From contig NC_018212.1 of assembly GCF_000219625.1 (NCBI RefSeq), positions 310,001 through 374,000 of the forward strand: a DNA stretch of 64,000 nt, in the 5' to 3' direction. Shown one piece after another: positions 45,824 through 57,467 of the stretch (position 1 is its first letter; every line of letters starts with the position of its first letter). Below the pieces are notes generated by a model. That model was not told the origin of the DNA. It was given only the letters and a program-made list of their open reading frames with translations, and ran no database searches. The stretch comes from Zymoseptoria tritici IPO323. Its lineage: Eukaryota > Ascomycota > Dothideomycetes > Mycosphaerellales > Mycosphaerellaceae. Position numbers and translations under genes: made by a program.

Positions 45824-48800
45824 ATGTCGGGCAGCGAAGACGCCGCGCACTCCAATCGCGCTCATCATCCATACACACAACGAAATCCCATTCCGACCAT
45901 CTCCAAATACCGCCAAGAGCAAGAAGATCGTAGAGCCAGAGCCGCGGAAACCAACTCACACGATGATGGAGCTGATGGCTCTCCGTTGGACCAGTCTCGG
46001 ACTGACCGGCTGAAGGAGAGTGTTCGAGGCTACTGGCGGAGTGACGATAAGGAAGGCGAACAAGAGCAGCAGCATGGTGGAGCAGGAACCTATGATCGAG
46101 ATGGCGGGCAGCATGGTGGAGCGGGAAGCTATGATCGAGACGACGGACAGCACGGCGACGACAATGACACGAAGAAGGACCACGAGCACGAAGCCAACGT
46201 CGCAGCGGACACATCAGAAGCCTCGCCCATGGCAGTCGACCCGAAAGAGCAGAGGAAGCGTCAGAAGAAGAACAAGGACGAAAGAGCAGAGCGGACGGTC
46301 ACAGATCCGATAACACATCTGCCGGTGAAGATCTTTGACTTTACAGCGGAGTCATTAGAGCAAGTCGATGAGAATGAGCCTGCAGTTGGTACCACAGTCC
46401 GCACAGCAACGGGCTTGAGCAATAGACGCAAGTCCAAGAAGGATCTCGACAACGAACAGCAGGACATCCAGGATGGACATGATTCCATAAGTGCTCTGTT
46501 CCCACCACCGAGCTTCGACGAGCTCCGTCGAGAACTCGTATCGGTCAACACGCTTGGGCTCACAGTCGGCCTTTGCGGAGCCTCAGCAATCATTCTCCTG
46601 GCCCTTGGCGCGGAACGCTTCCTCCGCACTGAAAGGGCCGCTCGTCTCATTGGCATCCACGATCACCATGGGCTCTTATTCGGCAGCGTACTTTGGCTTG
46701 TCCTAGGACTGCTGAGCGCCGCCAGTATCTGGGAGCTTATTGCCGGCGTACGGACATGGATTCGCAATCGCATGGAAGATGTCTGGGAGGAGAATGTCTG
46801 GGAAGCCAACCGGGACGCTCGGGAACAAGAGGCTCGCGCGCACGAAACTGAGTCTGTTTCATGGCTGAATTCTCTAGTTGGATCCGTGTGGCCGCTGATT
46901 AATCCCGATCTGTTCACTAGTCTCGCGGATACGCTGGAAGATGTCATGCAAGCCAGTCTGCCTAAATTGGTGCAGATGGTCAGTGTGGAAGACCTCGGTC
47001 AGGGAAGCGAAAGTTTGAGGATTCTGGGAGTGAGATGGTTGCCGACTGGTGCTGCGGGCAGAGCAGTCGGTGCAGATGGAAAGCTACAATCAGAAGAGGA
47101 GAGCGAGAAGAAAGAGGATGGAGATGTGTCCAAGGAGGATGAGGTGAACCCCAAGGACCGAGGAGAGGATGAGAAAGACGGCGCGGACGAGAAAGGTCAA
47201 GGTGACGATGGCGCGCAGAAAAAGGAGATCCAAGACGGCATGGAAGCTGAGGAGGGAGACTTCATCAACTTGGAAGTGGCGTTTGCATACCGCGCGAGAG
47301 CGAGCAAGTCGCTGAGTGATCGCACCAAGGACATTCATTTGTACCTTGCCTTCTATGTGAGTTATTCTATCACGACTACCTCGTCAACACTCGCTGACAT
47401 TCTCTAGCTCCCCGGCGCCATCAAGATTCCCGTCTACGTCGACGTACGCGGCCTCATTGGAACCTGTCGCATGCGCTTGCAACTCACGCCTGATCCGCCC
47501 TTCTTCTCCCTCTGCACCATTACCTTCCTCGGACAACCCAAAGTCGACATTTCATGTATACCGCTTGTGAAGCGCGGGCTCAACCTGATGGACCTTCCTC
47601 TGATTTCCAATTTCGTGCAAAGTTCTGTCAACGCTGCTATGGCTGAGTATGTGGCGCCACGATCCCTCACGCTGGATTTGAAGGACATGCTGGTCGGGGA
47701 TGACTTCAAGAAAGATACGACTGCGAAGGGAGTGCTGGTTGTGGAGATTCGGAGAGGATATGACTTCAAGGCTGGTGATGCATCGATCCCGCTCATCAAG
47801 AACGAGTCGAGCTCGGATCCGTATGTGAGCGTCGCATGGGCGAAATTCGGAAAACCAATGTTCAGCACGAGAGTGTTGGTCAATGAGATGGAACCGGCGT
47901 GGGTCGAGAGGTGCTATCTCCTGGTCACTCCGGAAGAGCTGGATGTGGACGAACGAGTTAGGCTACAGCTTTGGGACTCGGATCGCTTTACGGCAGACGA
48001 CGATCTTGGTAGAATTGAGCTGGATCTCAAGAAGGTTATGAAGTCTGACGAGACGAATAACAAGATGCATGATCGGACGGACGGATTCAAGGCGCTAAAG
48101 GCTGGAACTGAGATGCCTGGAAAGCTGGAATGGTAAGTGACTGAAGCGCAGAGGGCCTGCAGCGGTCCAAGATTCTCGGACTATCTCCGCTCTTCTGCTC
48201 AAACTTGATTGCACGACTTGGCCTCCGATGGCATAGTGCGTGTAGTTTGGGCAGGAGAGCGGAGATGTCTGAGTGCTGGCATGCCTCCGTTCCCCTGCTC
48301 ACGATGTGCTGCACGACTTGCCCATCCGTGGCATGGTGTGTGCCGGCTGGGCAGGAGAGCGAAACTATGCCTCTTGCTCCGATATCTTTCGCGTCCGAAC
48401 CATTGCTAATCCTTCCGCTCTGCTTTCTCTAGGTCGATTGGATACTTCTCCAAGACACGGCTGCAGAATTGCCAATTCCAGCAACAAACTTACGACAAGG
48501 AGATTCGCTCTATGCAAAACCTTGAACACAAGGCGACACAGTCCTGCGAGCGCAAACTCCGCGAAGCACAGATCAAGAAGGGACGCCATTCACGCGATGC
48601 CGATGAACTCGAACAGCAGCGCAAGCAAGAATTGAAATCTATGGAAGATGCCATCGTGATTTGTGCGCCTCCGCCTGATGACTACCCAAGTGGCATTCTC
48701 TCCATTCAAATCCACAACATTACAGGTCTATCTCTCGAAGCATTGAGCAAGAGCGATGTCGACAAGATGGCCAATCAGGACGACGAAGAGGAGTCTGGCG

Positions 48801-50128
48801 AAAGCCTCCCGTCCGCTTATTGCAACATCACCATCAACCACAAGAAGATCTTCAAGACCCGCACGAAACCCAAGAATGGCAAGCCGTTCTACAACGCCGG
48901 TACGGAACGCTTCATCCCCGACTGGAAGAATTGCGAAGTCTTCGTCTCCGTCCGCGACGCTCGAGTCGATGAGGACGATCCACTGGTCGGCATTGTGCAT
49001 CTTCCGCTGGGAGAGGTGTTCAAAGAGCGCGCGCAAGTGAACCGCACCTACCCGATATCTGGTGGCATCGGCTACGGTCGCATTCGGATCAGCATGGTCT
49101 GGCGCAGCATCCAATTGCAAGCTCCACCGAAACTTCTCGGCTGGGAATGTGGCACTCTCGAACTGAGGTCACCGATCTCTGGGAAGGGCGTACCGGACGA
49201 GCTTCATGGCCTGAAGATGAAAGTCCACTCCAATCTCTCAGCTGTCAAACTTCACCCCTCCTCCGCCTCCGACGACGAGGCAGGAGGTCTGACCTGGTCT
49301 CCAAGAAAACAAGGCAAGAAATCCATCTACCTTCCTTTCCAGAAACGCTATTCATCCCCTCTCACCCTCCGCTGGAAAAAGTCCGCCGCCTTGGGTCTGG
49401 GATCCGATACCACGGTCGCCTTCTCCGTCCTCTGGCTGCGGCACATCCCCGACGATGAAGAGATGACTCTTACCCTTCCGGTATGGAAAGGCGACTACGA
49501 CCGCGCGAGCAAGAATTGTATGGACTTGGACGACGTAGGCGAGGGCAAAGCAGGGGAGAAGGTCGGAGATGTGGAAGTCAAGGTCAAATTCTGGCCGGGA
49601 CTTGGCGGAAGGCATCGCAAGTGGGCGGAGAAGGATGCAGATTTGAAGAATGTGGTTGAGGTGTTGGAGTGTGCGAGGGATGAAGAGGAGAGGAGAGTTG
49701 CGGAGGGAAAACGCGGAGTCTTGGCTGATGGGGTGGGTGATGATGATGGAGAAGTCGAAGGTGGACGAGGACTGGCGGGAGGAGTCGAGGACGGGACTGA
49801 TGAGGAGGGAAGCAGCAGTTCCAGCTCTGATGACGACTCCTCCGATGACGATGACGGCAAACCTGACAGCGTCGCTGCCACGGCTGAGGGGCACGAGGAC
49901 AAGAAGAGTCTCAAAGAAGACGGCCGCCAGAAGACCGACCTCATCGATACGGTCAAGGACTACACGAAGGATCGGGGGAGCAAACATCGCACGAATCGGG
50001 GTGTCATGCAGTATAAAGCTCCTAGGACGGCGAAGTGGGCGTTGGGAAAAGTGGAGGGGCTGGAGGAAAAGGTCAAGGGAGTTTTTGGACGGCATACTAG
50101 GGAGCCGGGGGTCGAGACTGAGGTTTGA
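45824..50128 (+). CDS. SMP/C2-domain membrane protein, MUG190/tricalbin-like
   Basis: Likely ER-anchored lipid-transfer/tether protein, 1,317 residues. Exons 45824-47356, 47408-48132, 48433-50128; the phases join as LAFY-LPGA and LEW-SIGY. The N-terminal third is charged and disordered with a tandem HGGAG(T/S)YDRD repeat (residues 84-108). Two hydrophobic segments (about 243-264 and 285-305) form a membrane hairpin. An SMP-like region follows (SWLNSLVGSVWPLINPDLF ... DIHLYLAFY, then IPVYVDVRGLIGTCRMRLQL and LPLISNFVQSSVNAAMAEYV). A C2 domain (GVLVVEIRRGYDF, SDPYVSVAW, LQLWDSDRF) and a second C2-like region (GILSIQIHNITGL, DPLVGIVHLPL) come next, then an acidic Ser/Asp tail. The architecture matches fission-yeast Mug190 and tricalbins. 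The second intron is unusually long (300 nt). Confidence 0.85.
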
Positions 50129-50602
50129 TCTAAGGATTGGTATGCTCTTTGAATGTGATAGAGGCCGACGCTCGAGAGAGGCAGGAGGAGCAGAGACAAG
50201 CAATGAGCAAGGAGTGCAGGATATGTACATCTTGCTGGGCCTGTGGTTGACATGACGGAACTGGATTCGGCGACCAGAGAGCGGCGTATATTCCTCTGGA
50301 GGACGGAAGCTTGTCACTGCAGCGCGACTATTGACGATCATGAATCAATGACCTTGAATCTACCAAACGACTGTTGTACTACACCATCACCGTGACAATC
50401 AGGTTTGGTTCGCAACATCGACGTCGCAGTCGGACGAAACTTGGTGTACAGCGAGTGAGTATGCTCCAATTCCTCGACTCCATTATGCACACTATTCACA
50501 CGCCTTCGAATCCACCGATAATCTCATAACTCAGCTCTTTTCCCAAACCGTCGTCCAACCCAATCAATGTCTCTCCCCTCTGCCCATGCATCAACTTCTC
50601 TC
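50129..50602. other. Intergenic between convergent genes
   Basis: 3' region shared by the C2-protein gene (+) and the CFEM gene (-). No gene seen. Confidence 0.5.
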
Positions 50603-51333
50603 TTACAAAGCAGCAACCAATCCCACAATACCGGCAGCAATACCGGCCCCAACACCTTGCACATTCAACATATCCGCAGCAGCCGACTTGGTGGTGCCCG
50701 CCGCAGCGCCCGAAGTGCCGCTCGCAGCTGGTGCGCTCGTCATAGTGCCCATGGACATGGTCTCGCCGGCAGTCATCGAGCCCATGGACATGGTGGCGGC
50801 GGCGGTTCCGCTGGAGGCGGCGGTGGAGGCGCATGTCGCGGTGGTGGGGAGGGCGCTGGCGGCGTCTTCGGAGCCACAGATTGCGTTGGCGAATTGGATT
50901 GTTGCTGTTGAGAGGGAGGAGATGTTAGTCGTGTTGTGAGGAGAGGAAGTGGATGGATGGATGGAGATGCTGTGGAGCTCGAGGTGGAGTTTCACGCGCC
51001 GATCTACGCGATGCGAGCAATGCGGATGCGACGCAGCACGAGATGCTTGGTCCTGTACACAACATGGCCTGGTCCTTATTCGCGGTGGATTGTGAACTCA
51101 CCTTCCTGACCCGCAGCGTCGCACTTGGTGCTCACACAGCACGCCAAATCCGCGATGAAGCTGCCCTGCGTGCAAATGCACTTGATGTCCAGCGATGTGC
51201 AGCCGCCGTAACCTTGCTGGCCGTTCTGCTTTTCGTTGACGCACTCGGCGGCGCAGGGCGGGAGACCTTGGGTGCCCTGGGCGAGAGCGGTGGAGGCGAG
51301 GAAGCCAAGGGCGAGGGCGATGATGGACTGCAT
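50603..51333 (-). CDS. CFEM-domain, probably GPI-anchored surface protein
   Basis: A 177-residue secreted protein. Exons (minus) 51333-51102 and 50904-50603, with a 197-nt intron. ATG 51333 gives a signal peptide MQSIIALALGFLASTALA. The CFEM domain follows at once, with cysteines in the fungal pattern (PPCAAEC, YGGC, DIKCIC, LACC, STKC) and a final Cys at ANAICGSED. The Asp in DIKCIC sits where haem-binding CFEM proteins place their iron-coordinating Asp. The second half is Ala/Ser/Thr/Met-rich (GSMTAGETMSMGTMTSAP) and ends in a hydrophobic tail (GVGAGIAAGIVGLVAAL) typical of GPI attachment. It is likely a wall or plasma-membrane protein with a role in haem/iron uptake or host surface contact; which of these cannot be told from sequence. 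Confidence 0.9.
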
Positions 51334-52625
51334 GATTGCGGTGTGTGTTTGTCGTGGATGTGGAAAGGGGTTTCGAAGTGTGAACGTCTGGAGGCTCGGC
51401 GGGTCGAAGAATGTGTGGGGTGGAGTTGGACTTGGACTTGGGGGAAGGGAGAGGCCTCGCGCGGATGGGGACGACGGAAGATACTTATTCACCAACAGTC
51501 ACGCCGCGTGTCGATCTGAGCTTCCTCCGACGCCTCCGGTATACCTGGTCTAATCTTGAACTAGCAAGCAAACAGGCCGCATATTTCTCAGCTGAACGAT
51601 AGAACGAGCCCTGGTCTTGGCCCGTGAGAGTTTGGCAAGCGATCCCCCGCCAAACTGGATGGAGTCAGTGGACGAGAAGATTTAGCCTCTCTAGCGGCCT
51701 GGCAGAGCTCCTATTCGCTGTGTGCTGCAACGGCCTTGCACTGTGTTGGTTCGCTCGGAGATGTGCTGCCCTGTGGCTTGACTTCACTCGAGCTGAGTTG
51801 GATGTTTGGTGGTGGCGAACACGTAAGTTAAATCGTGGGTGGGATACTATCGAATGGTACGACGCCGGCTTGGTGCGATATGATCCGGGATGAAGCGTGG
51901 CGGATCCTTGTCGCTACAAGATGATCCCGGCAGGGCTCGTGAAATGAGTTCTGCTGGGGATTGCGTCCGATCATACTCCGATGGTGGACTCCCGAGAAGT
52001 GCCGGATCCAGGATCAACATTGTGCACACTGTACCGATGATCGGCAAACATTAATGCAGAAAAGAACGCAGCACGAACGCACCCGTGACTCGAACGTTCT
52101 GAAACTCGTATATGCAGTACGTTCACCGCCATGAAGGGGTGAACTCACATGCTTGAAACTTGTGACGACGAGCCAAAGTGAACATAATATTGGTGTTGCT
52201 TATTTATGCTGCTGTAGTAGTAGCTCATCAGTGTGGCCGGAGCTCTGTCGGAGTCTGTGCCATCGAAGGCTTGATGAATGGCGGATGATGTTTACTGAGA
52301 AGTGCAAAAACATCGCAACGATGAATAGTGCGATGAAACGCAAGACTTCGACTTTCATGGTCGATTTCACTGATCAGGCCTGAAGTCGGAGTATAGATTG
52401 TTGTTCAGCGACCGGAGCTGGTGTGACATTCGTTGAAACTGGACTCGCGAACTGCCATAGCGAAACGCTGGTGTTTCATCCGCTCAAGTGTGCTCAGGTG
52501 AAAGTTGATCGCTCGTGCGGTGTATGACATCTCTGGAGTTTTAATGCATACTGCACTTTCGTCATGCTTGTGTATCGTAGCCAGGCGAGCGGTGCTTGTG
52601 CTGGGACTATACACTATGACGACTG
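51334..52625. other. Intergenic upstream of the CFEM gene
   Basis: About 1.3 kb with no supported gene. Short frames (60-90 codons) lack features. The first few hundred bases are the CFEM promoter. Confidence 0.4.
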
Positions 52626-53890
52626 TCAAGCTCGATTGTTATGCCCCTTCCTGATCGATATCGTCGGCGCAAGAGAATGAAGCTTATCATACGATGTTCT
52701 TCTCGTCGATGTCTTTGGACAGGCAGTCTTACTGTGTACTCGATCTCGTCGCTTCAACGTAGCGATCCTTGACTTTACTGCTTCAAGCGTTCGGCGCGGC
52801 AGAGATTCAGCCTGTATGCTCTTCGCTTTCAGACCTGACGCTAAACCGTCCCGCAGTATCTTGTCTTCTTCTGGACGCCAATCACATCGTGCGATTATGG
52901 ATGTCCCTCTCCCAGTGGCCCGACGCTTCTGCCATAGTTTCCTGCGTATTGCTCTCAGTCTTTCGCGGTAATATCCAGGCCTGAATCTGCTAAGCCTGCA
53001 AACCGGATTTGAAAGCTTCCTCGAGCAGTTTGGTCTTCCTTGGCAGTCCATAAGGAGCCTTGACTCAGTCCCGGCTCGCGATGGTACAGCTCGGCCTTCA
53101 TCCTGTGGATCATGGGTTGCGAGCGCTTCATCTGCTCCGCGAGTTGCATCTCTGATCTGCCTTGCGCAACGAGGTCTCTCAATGTGTTCGTATCGGTATT
53201 CGTCCACGAGTTCTGAGCATTGGTTTCACGCACGTTGGTCGTAGCCTTCTGTCGGTGGTAATAGAATGACTTTATCGAATTTGCATTCCTCTGCAGCGCT
53301 CCGGCAATCTCTTCCCATTTGATCCGCAACTCCTCGCGCAGACGGCAAACGCTGTGATGATCTTCGGCCGTAAAGTTTTCACCACTTCTGAATCGAGGGT
53401 CCCTTCTTTCCCTGTCCACCGGGATCTTCCATTTCGCATTAAGCGACCGGCGAGGCAACGAGCCAAATGTCTCCCTCAGAGGCGTTCCAGAGGCTTTGGT
53501 CTGCTTTACGATAGCGATCTCCTCGTCGGTCCAGAAATTGGGTCCGGCAACGCCCATTTCGCGACGCAGACGCTTTCCACGCGAACGAATACTGCTCCAC
53601 GTCCTGTCCGGGAAAAACGAATATATTCCAAAGTTGGACTTCCTTTCTGTCACCAACTTTCGCAGCTGTGAGTCTTCCTCCGATGTCCACTTTCGCCAGC
53701 CTTTGGTTGCAGTAAAGCAGCACTGCAGCATAATCGAGCCGAGAGGGATCCTCGGCCGAAGCACGATGGTAAACATAGTTGCCGGCACAGCTGCTGAAGT
53801 TCGAACAGCCATTGCGAGCAGCTGGAACTGGCTAACAAGACAGCGAGTCGCAGCGCAGGCTTGAGCTCTCAGCGGTTTGAGCCATCCCAC
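52626..53890 (-). pseudogene. Multi-Myb-repeat protein, decayed copy
   Basis: The minus frame 53890-52955 encodes Myb/SANT-like repeats (WRKWTSEEDSQLRKLV, FWTDEEIAIVKQTKASG, WTNTDTNTLRDLVAQG, LWTAKED). Mid-repeat at about 53025-53036 the homology leaves this frame, continues briefly in a second one with a TAG at 52990-52992 where Gln is expected, and resumes in a third for a last repeat (WRPEEDKILRDGLASG, SLPRRTLEAVKSRI) ending at 52626. No intron explains this, so at least two indels or one complex change probably killed the gene's 3' end. A shortened but functional 311-residue protein is the alternative. The N-terminus (MAVRTSAAVPATMFTIVLRP) lacks acids and resembles a mitochondrial presequence. 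Related to the gene at 54097. Confidence 0.6.
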
Positions 53891-54096
53891 TAACGGTTAT
53901 AGTGGCAACGGAGACCGTGTCGACGTACTACGTGACCTTACGCGAAAGTTGCGCAAGCGGAGTACGGCGCAGTTCGCAAAGTCGAGATGCGACATGGGTT
54001 GCTAGCGCTGCTGCCTCACGCACAACACAGCACTGTAAGCGATGTCTCGAGGACGATATGTACGACACTCTGCTTGTCGGGCACCAAGAAACTCGA

Positions 54097-55044
54097 TCAG
54101 GAAGTCGAGTGACATGATCTCGGCTTTTGATGTCCGAAATCCCGGAGGTTGGCAAGCTTGTTCGCGACCGCCTTGGTTGACCTTTTCAGCTTCTCGCCAA
54201 TCTGGCGATGTGTGAAGCCTTGAGACCTGAGAGCTTGAAGCTCATCCACATCGTCTGAAGTCCAGTGAATTGTGGTCCTTATTAGGGACATCTGGTGAGC
54301 TGCTGGCTCTTGGAGCAGCCTGTACACAGTATCGTAAGCTCGACCAGTTTCAAGGGCGATTCTCATGATGGTCCAGCCTTGAGCTCTCAGTGACTTCAAT
54401 CTGTCCACGTCTGCAGCAGGCAACCGATCTTTTGACGGCAGGATGGTTTTGGAAATAGGGCAGATTCGATTACGGTAGAATCTTGATAACCATCGTGGGC
54501 TTCGCCCCGACATGAGTTGCGCAATTGCCGTCCAGCCGAGCTGCTGTCTTTCCCTTAACTCTACAAGAGTTTTCACCTCGGCGGCCGTGAGTAGATCAGA
54601 GTGAAAGACGCGAGCTTCGAATAACTGATTTGCCCGTCGGTCGCGAAGCTGTCGCACAGTTCTGCCGGGTAGCTTCATCGCGAGCCGCTTATAGCTGACT
54701 CCATTCTCTCTTCCTTCCGCAAGAATGGCATTTTCCTCGGGCGAGAATGTGAACACTGGGCGTGATTTCAATAGCCCACACCTTCGGAGTTGCCATGCTT
54801 TTTGGTTGACGGCATGATTGGTCCTGGCTAGGGCACAAGCTATCTCCACGACTGGCGAGCCGTCACGCCATAACGTTTTCAATCGGTCCAGGTCCTGGGC
54901 AGTCCACAGCTTGCGTGCTGTGCTCGAGGATCGGTAGAAGCCAGCGGTCCATCCTGCGCAAGGCAGCGTCCACTGTGACAATCTTATGGCGGGCTGGCGT
55001 AAGATAGTCTGACGCCTCCAGGGTGAGAAGGAAGGGAGGAACAT
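54097..55044 (-). CDS. Multi-Myb/SANT-repeat protein
   Basis: Single-exon 315-residue protein built from about five tryptophan/helix-rich Myb-like units (LWTAQDLDRLKTLWRDG, FSPEENAILAEGRENG, LTAAEVKTLVELRER, AADVDRLKSLRAQGW, WTSDDVDELQALRSQG), each followed by a recognition-helix-like stretch (e.g. TNHAVNQKAWQLR, STKAVANKLANLR). A DNA-binding or chromatin role is suggested by family resemblance only. The leader (PWRRQTILRQPAIRLSQWTL ... FYRSSSTARK) is basic and acid-free, so mitochondrial import is possible, which would make it an organelle DNA-binding candidate. It lies next to a decayed relative (52626-53890) in the same orientation, so the pair arose by tandem duplication. There is no resemblance to named yeast regulators. 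Confidence 0.72.
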   Translation of the reverse strand: MFLPSFSPWRRQTILRQPAIRLSQWTLPCAGWTAGFYRSSSTARKLWTAQDLDRLKTLWRDGSPVVEIACALARTNHAVNQKAWQLRRCGLLKSRPVFTFSPEENAILAEGRENGVSYKRLAMKLPGRTVRQLRDRRANQLFEARVFHSDLLTAAEVKTLVELRERQQLGWTAIAQLMSGRSPRWLSRFYRNRICPISKTILPSKDRLPAADVDRLKSLRAQGWTIMRIALETGRAYDTVYRLLQEPAAHQMSLIRTTIHWTSDDVDELQALRSQGFTHRQIGEKLKRSTKAVANKLANLRDFGHQKPRSCHSTS

Positions 55045-55370
55045 GCGTCACATCGAGTTCGCGTGCGGGTCGAAGACGAGAAATAATTCCAGTGATAGTG
55101 AGGTGTAATGCCGCAAAGATGTGCTTGTGAGATGTAGGGAGAGGTCGAGATCTTGTCTTGGCAGTGGGGCGTGACGCTAAGAATTTCTGGGAGGAGGGCG
55201 CAGAGTCACACACTTCTTCAACGCACGTGAAGAACCGTCCCACTCCACCGCAGGTTACATCCCTCAGCTCGACCGACAGAAACGAAGCAGAAAGTCCTCG
55301 ACAGCAGATTCTCGAAATCTCTTTCAGCCCGCCTCAATAGCTGGCGACGAGCACCACGGTAACCGCAAAT
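55045..55370. promoter_or_regulatory. Shared divergent promoter region, Myb-repeat gene and GCD11
   Basis: 326 bp between two divergent starts. No individual motif is claimed. Confidence 0.45.
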
Positions 55371-56971
55371 ATGGCCACGAACGGCGACTACCCGTCCGAC
55401 GACGAGACGCCGCCGCATTCGCCAAACCTCCAGGCGCAACAACCAGACGACGAGGTGGAGGAGAGGCAAAAGGGCCCAGCAGCGGCACCTCGATCAGCGC
55501 TGAAGAAGACCAACGCCGCCGCAGCTGCAGCAGCAGCACGTCCTACCCTCCCAGAACAGCCGGAACCTTCGACATTAGATGTGACCACCTTGTCTCCCCT
55601 CTCGCCCGAAATCATCGCCCGACAAGCGACCATCAACATTGGTACCATCGGTCACGTAGCTCACGGCAAGAGTACCGTTGTCAAAGCTATTTCAGGTGTG
55701 CAGACTGTGCGCTTCAAGAACGAGTTGGAACGGAACATTACCATCAAGCTCGGATATGCCAATGCAAAAATCTACAAGTGTGACAGTGAGGAGTGCCCAC
55801 GCCCGACATGCTATCGGAGTTACAAGAGCGAGAAGGAGGTGGATCCGCCATGTGAGCGTGCAGGCTGTGAGGGCACATACCGACTTCTTCGTCACGTTTC
55901 GTATGTTGACATGCCATATAATCTGTCTAAAGCTCACACTGACACAATCCTAGCTTCGTCGATTGCCCCGGTCACGACATTCTCATGAGCACTATGCTTT
56001 CAGGAGCTGCGGTCATGGACGCGGCCCTTCTCCTAATAGCAGGAAACGAATCTTGCCCGCAACCGCAGACATCCGAGCATCTGGCTGCTATTGAAATCAT
56101 GAAGCTCCAGCACATCATCATTCTCCAGAACAAGGTCGATCTCATGCGCGAAGAGGCCGCCGCACAGCACTACGAGTCGATCAAGAAATTCATCCGCGGA
56201 ACAGTTGCCGACGACTCGCCCATCATTCCAATCTCCGCCCAGCTCAAGTTCAACATTGACGCCATTAACGAGATGCTCGTCACCAAGATCCCAGTACCCA
56301 TTCGCAACTTCCAAGACGACCCTCACCTCATTGTCATCCGATCCTTTGATGTCAACAAGCCCGGTTCAGAGATTGATGAGCTTCAAGGAGGTGTGGCGGG
56401 TGGCTCCATCCTCACTGGTATCCTGAAACTTGGCGACGAAATTGAAATCCGACCCGGTATCGTGTCAAAAGACGAGCAGGGTAAGATCCAGTGCAAGCCC
56501 ATCTACTCCCGCGTCATTTCCCTCTTCGCCGAGAACAACAGCCTCAAGTTCGCCGTTCCCGGTGGTCTCATCGGTGTGGGGACTCGCATCGATCCTACCC
56601 TCTGCCGTGCCGATCGTCTGGTCGGTTTCGTGCTCGGCTTGAAGGGCAAGCTTCCCAAGATCTACACGGAATTGGAGGTCAACTACTTCCTCCTGCGAAG
56701 ACTGTTGGGCGTGAAGACTGCAGACGGAAAGCAAGCAAAGGTCGCGAAGCTCACGAAGAACGAAGTGTTGATGGTCAACATTGGATCGACCGCTACCGGA
56801 GCCAAGGTGTTGGCGGTGAAGGCTGATGTGGCCAAGCTTCAGCTTACCAGCCCCGCCTGCACGGCGAATGGAGAGAAGGTCGCTCTGAGCCGCAGAATCG
56901 AGAAGCACTGGAGATTGATTGGATGGGCGACGATCTTGCAGGGAGAGACGCTCGACCCACAGTCGAGCTAG
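55371..56971 (+). CDS. GCD11: Translation initiation factor eIF2 subunit gamma
   Basis: GTPase subunit of eIF2, which delivers initiator Met-tRNA to the 40S ribosome. Exons 55371-55900 and 55954-56971, 515 residues; the 53-nt intron lies in the Ser codon before FVDCPGH. An Ala/Pro-rich N-terminal extension of about 80 residues precedes the G domain: G1 GHVAHGKST (residues 94-102), a zinc-knuckle segment ([11 protein letters not shown] ... CERAGC), G3 DCPGH, G4 NKVD and SAQLKFN. Domain II ([22 protein letters not shown]) and domain III ([15 protein letters not shown]) follow, ending in [10 protein letters not shown]. This is a near-textbook eIF2-gamma with full length. Confidence 0.96.
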
Positions 56972-57467
56972 ATGGGCGATGTTCTTGGTGTGCAAGTTGC
57001 CCTGGGTGGGTGTCAGGAGGGTTTGCATGGGTCAGCGATTAGCGGATGGGGGCGTTTTCCGTGCATGAGGCCTGGGAAAAGTGCGATGAGAGTTTAGACG
57101 ATGCGATGTAACGACTGCTCCAGCCACGACTCCTGTAGCGAATTCGAATCTTGTGCTCTAAACAGAACAGGAGTTATATTTTCACGTGATGACAAGTCCC
57201 TTTAGAGGGGCATAGTTTTGGTGGGGTGAGTCTGGCCACGTTCGCGTGCCCTGAATGAAACCTAGAAGCTTGACTTTTGTACCTGCATCAATAATTCTCT
57301 ACACCGCTGCGGACCTTCCACTTCTCTGACTGCCTGTTCGGACGAATCTCGAAGCTTGCTCGACTCTGTACATCTCATTATCAAATTCGAGACACTTCAT
57401 CCTCCCCCTTCCACGGCTTCTCGACTTCACGATAGACCGAACCGACCTTATATCCTCCCACTTCAAC
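56972..57467. other. Intergenic between GCD11 and SEC53
   Basis: About 500 bp of GCD11 3' region and SEC53 promoter. No gene seen. Confidence 0.5.
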
